The position numbers were made by a program, and so were the translations under genes. Below, in pieces: positions 6,168 to 7,961 of a stretch of DNA of 7,961 nucleotides; within the stretch, counting starts at the first letter, position 1, and the number at the start of each line of letters is the position of its first letter. The notes under the pieces were generated by a model that ran no database searches, was not told the DNA's origin, and worked only from the letters and a program-made list of their open reading frames with translations. This DNA is from a bacterium (GTDB taxonomy: Archaea; Thermoplasmatota; Thermoplasmata; Lutacidiplasmatales; UBA184). Location of the stretch: assembly GCA_021832495.1 (NCBI GenBank), contig JAKBKR010000083.1, positions 1-7,961 of the forward strand, read 5' to 3'.

Positions 6168-7466
6168 ATGGTGAAGAAGAAGACAGCCCGTGAGGTCAAC
6201 GCAGAACTGCGACGGTCGCACAGGCCCGAGAGCATCGTATCGACCTACGGGTACGACCCACAGCGGTCCGAGGGCTCCCTCATCCCACCGATCTTCCTTT
6301 CCTCCACCTTCGTCTTCCCGAGCGCAGAAGAGGGCGAACGCTCCTTCCGCATCGCCTACCACCTGACCCGGAGCCGGAAACCGGCCATCCCGAGCCTCAT
6401 CTACACTCGACTGAACAATCCGAACCTCGAGATCGTCGAGGACCGGTTGACGCTTTTCGAGACCGGCACAGAGGCAGCGGCCGTGTTCTCGAGTGGTATG
6501 GCGGCGATCTCCACGACGATCCTTGCGCTCGTGCGCGCGGGCGAATCCATCCTCTACAGCTCCCCGGTGTATGGGGGTTCGGACTACCTTTTCGAACATC
6601 TTTTGCCCCGGATGGGGATCCACACCGTGGCATTTGCTGCCGGGGCGGGTGGTGACGCGATCCGAGGTTTGCTCGAGCGGGAGGCTAAGGCCGGACATCC
6701 TCCGGCCCTAGTGTTCATCGAGACCCCGGCCAACCCGACCTGCACCCTGACAGACATCGGGGAGGCCCGCAGTGCCGTGGATGCGTTTTCCCGGCGGAAC
6801 CGGAAGCCCGTGTACCTCGCGATCGACAACACGTTCCTCGGACCGATGTGGCAGCACCCAGCCGAACTGGGGGCGCACCTTGTGCTCTACTCCGCCACCA
6901 AGTTCATCGGTGGGCATAGTGATGTGGTCGCAGGAGCCGTCCTTGGGAGTCGGGCGCTCGTTGAGGATCAGGTGAAGGTGGCCCGCACGATATTCGGTAC
7001 CGTCCCTTCTCCGTTCGATGCGTACCTCCTCATGCGTAGCCTTGACACCCTGAAGATGCGGATGACCGCCCAACTCAAGAATGCGCGGCACGTGGCCCAA
7101 TGGCTCCTGCGGCAACCCCAAGTGGCCGAGGTGAGGTACCCGGGACTCCTAAAGGACGGGGACCCACAGAAGGCCATCTACGATCGGCAGTGTCTTGAAC
7201 CCGGTTCAATGATCTCCTTCTACGTGAAGGGAGGTAAGAAGGAGGCGTTCCGGGTCCTCAATTCCCTCAAGCTCATCAAGCTCGCTGTGAGCTTGGGAAG
7301 CACCAAGACGCTGGCCGAGCACCCAGCCACGATGACCCACTCCGACCTCGATCCCAAGGAACGCCGACGCCTCGGCATCGACGACCGGATGATCCGGCTC
7401 TCGATTGGAACGGAACATTACCAGGACATCATCGCAGACCTCCGCGAGGCGTTCGCGCAGCGTTAG
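6168..7466 (+). CDS. PLP enzyme of the cystathionine gamma-synthase/lyase family
   Basis: A 432-residue cytoplasmic fold-type I PLP enzyme of the Cys/Met metabolism family. The internal-aldimine lysine is K245 in SATKFIGGHSD, D220 in IDNTF pairs with the pyridine nitrogen, and Y79/R81 in IYTRLNNPN contact the phosphate of the neighbouring subunit. SSGMAAI forms the phosphate cup, Y135 lies in VYGGSD, and the C-terminal block AVSLGSTKTLAEHPATMTHS binds the substrate carboxylate. Family members include cystathionine gamma-synthase, cystathionine gamma-lyase, methionine gamma-lyase and O-acylhomoserine sulfhydrylases. The residue after Y135-G136 is Gly, not the Cys typical of dedicated methionine gamma-lyases, and the stretch before YTR (about 56-77) is longer than in the common enzymes, so the exact reaction is open. 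ATG 6168 is chosen; the next codon boundary also gives a GTG at 6171. It is the last gene of the apparent operon. Confidence 0.93.
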   Translation: MVKKKTAREVNAELRRSHRPESIVSTYGYDPQRSEGSLIPPIFLSSTFVFPSAEEGERSFRIAYHLTRSRKPAIPSLIYTRLNNPNLEIVEDRLTLFETGTEAAAVFSSGMAAISTTILALVRAGESILYSSPVYGGSDYLFEHLLPRMGIHTVAFAAGAGGDAIRGLLEREAKAGHPPALVFIETPANPTCTLTDIGEARSAVDAFSRRNRKPVYLAIDNTFLGPMWQHPAELGAHLVLYSATKFIGGHSDVVAGAVLGSRALVEDQVKVARTIFGTVPSPFDAYLLMRSLDTLKMRMTAQLKNARHVAQWLLRQPQVAEVRYPGLLKDGDPQKAIYDRQCLEPGSMISFYVKGGKKEAFRVLNSLKLIKLAVSLGSTKTLAEHPATMTHSDLDPKERRRLGIDDRMIRLSIGTEHYQDIIADLREAFAQR

Positions 7467-7503
7467 CGAGCGGTCGGGTCTCGTCAGAATTGTCGGGACA
7501 TGA

Positions 7504-7547
7504 TGCCACGAGGTCGGAACTGCCTCGGAGCCGCTCTTCCCGTGGCA
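7504..7547. terminator. Inverted repeat between convergent genes (possible bidirectional terminator)
   Basis: TGCCACG at 7504-7510 is a perfect reverse complement of CGTGGCA at 7541-7547, with a 30-base loop that has further short pairing potential (AGG at 7511-7513 with CCT at 7523-7525). It lies 37 bases after the PLP gene stop and 38 bases beyond the stop of the - strand gene, so it is placed symmetrically to end both transcripts. There is no T-rich tract on either strand, so this call is weak. The rest of 7467-7585 shows nothing else recognisable. Confidence 0.3.
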
Positions 7548-7585
7548 AGAAGGCGTAGGACTGATTCAAGGTCGAATCCCGCGTT

Positions 7586-7961
7586 CTATTCGAGGTTGTA
7601 GAACAGATTGTCCCCATTTCCCCCGATCATCGGGTTCGAGTTCAAGGAGTCACTGGCAATCTCTGAGGAAGCGACCCAGACATTCGATACCTGTGCTGGA
7701 TTGGGCGTAAAGATCGCGAGTTGCTGCGCAATGTGTTCTGCCTCGTTGTAGAGGAGCGCTCGCTGCTGGAGGTTCGTGTCGTACGCCGCCGAGCTCATCA
7801 GGCTGATCATTTCGTTGTAAGCGTAACCTTGGCAGGCCTGGGTTACTCCAGCACTCGCCATCCACTCCCATCCGGAAGCAGTGCACGCCGTGTTATAGGA
7901 TCCCGTTCCCACGAGACCCTGCCACAGTGCATCTCCCTCACCGTAGGTCGAGTTCGGATAG
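7586..7961 (-). CDS. Extracellular solute-binding protein family 5, C-terminal part (truncated by window edge)
   Basis: The last 124 complete codons of a gene that enters from the right edge. The frame stays open from the TAG stop (7586-7588) to base 7960, so the GTG at 7910-7912 is almost certainly internal. The sequence resembles the C-terminal lobe of oligopeptide/dipeptide-binding proteins of ABC importers: YPNSTYGEGDALWQGL at the edge, then a helix with a YNEMISLMSSAAYDTNLQQR pattern, the typical LYNEAEHIAQQLAIFTPNP segment, and a short end with WVASSEIASDSL. Two cysteines, in NTACTA and TQACQG, are 18 residues apart and could form a disulfide, as expected outside the membrane. Asn, Ser, Gln and Tyr are abundant, also typical of archaeal surface-anchored binding proteins. 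GC content (about 57% in the stretch I counted) is lower than in the operon. The family call rests only on the C-terminus. Confidence 0.75.
   Translation of the reverse strand, partial: YPNSTYGEGDALWQGLVGTGSYNTACTASGWEWMASAGVTQACQGYAYNEMISLMSSAAYDTNLQQRALLYNEAEHIAQQLAIFTPNPAQVSNVWVASSEIASDSLNSNPMIGGNGDNLFYNLE

Noticed and set aside
7569..7583. tRNA T-arm-like sequence GGTCGAATCCCGC (possible tRNA remnant or attachment site)
   Set aside because: It lacks one base of the invariant TTCRA loop, and no anticodon or D-arm can be folded from the neighbouring sequence. No integrase is seen.
7586..7912. A complete 108-codon gene starting at the GTG at 7910-7912
   Set aside because: The frame stays open to the window edge and the upstream residues continue the solute-binding protein pattern, so this GTG is internal.

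Overview
The window looks like a GC-rich archaeal chromosome segment, most likely from the Thermoplasmatota, although no rRNA or other phylogenetic marker is present to prove this. The evidence is: (1) three gene starts (lysS, the 72-codon ORF, the ABC ATPase) have TATA-like box A elements about 31-38 bases upstream, a spacing typical of leaderless or short-leader archaeal mRNAs; (2) Shine-Dalgarno sites are nearly absent; (3) coding regions are strongly GC-rich; (4) the right edge carries the end of a family-5 peptide-type solute-binding protein. The phylum call is inference.

Layout, left to right. Bases 35-466 encode a small four-helix membrane protein of unknown function. Bases 529-2001 encode a complete class II lysyl-tRNA synthetase, whose box A sits inside a perfect inverted repeat. 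Directly after it is a tiny basic protein (about 72 aa, start best placed at 2035), then a 119-base intergenic region with a GC-rich hairpin, a tandem CCCGGG direct repeat and a box A.

From 2373 to 7466 five genes lie on the + strand with overlaps or gaps of at most 21 bases and appear to form one operon: an ABC-2-type ATPase, its large duplicated 12-helix permease, a DUF72 (YecE-like) protein, a hotdog-fold thioesterase-like protein, and a PLP enzyme of the cystathionine gamma-synthase/lyase family. The first two clearly form one exporter. The last three are plausible small-molecule enzymes, but the sequence gives no clear shared pathway.

Bases 7467-7585 are a short convergent intergenic region with a 7-bp perfect inverted repeat. 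From 7586 to the right edge, on the - strand, lies the C-terminal part of an extracellular family-5 solute-binding protein, cut off by the window end.

I found no CRISPR array, transposase, integrase, RNA gene or recognisable defence system. The most interesting points are regulatory: the dyad over the lysS box A, the 20-bp-spaced repeats before the ABC operon, the near absence of ribosome binding sites within the operon, and the unexplained grouping of exporter, DUF72, hotdog and PLP genes.
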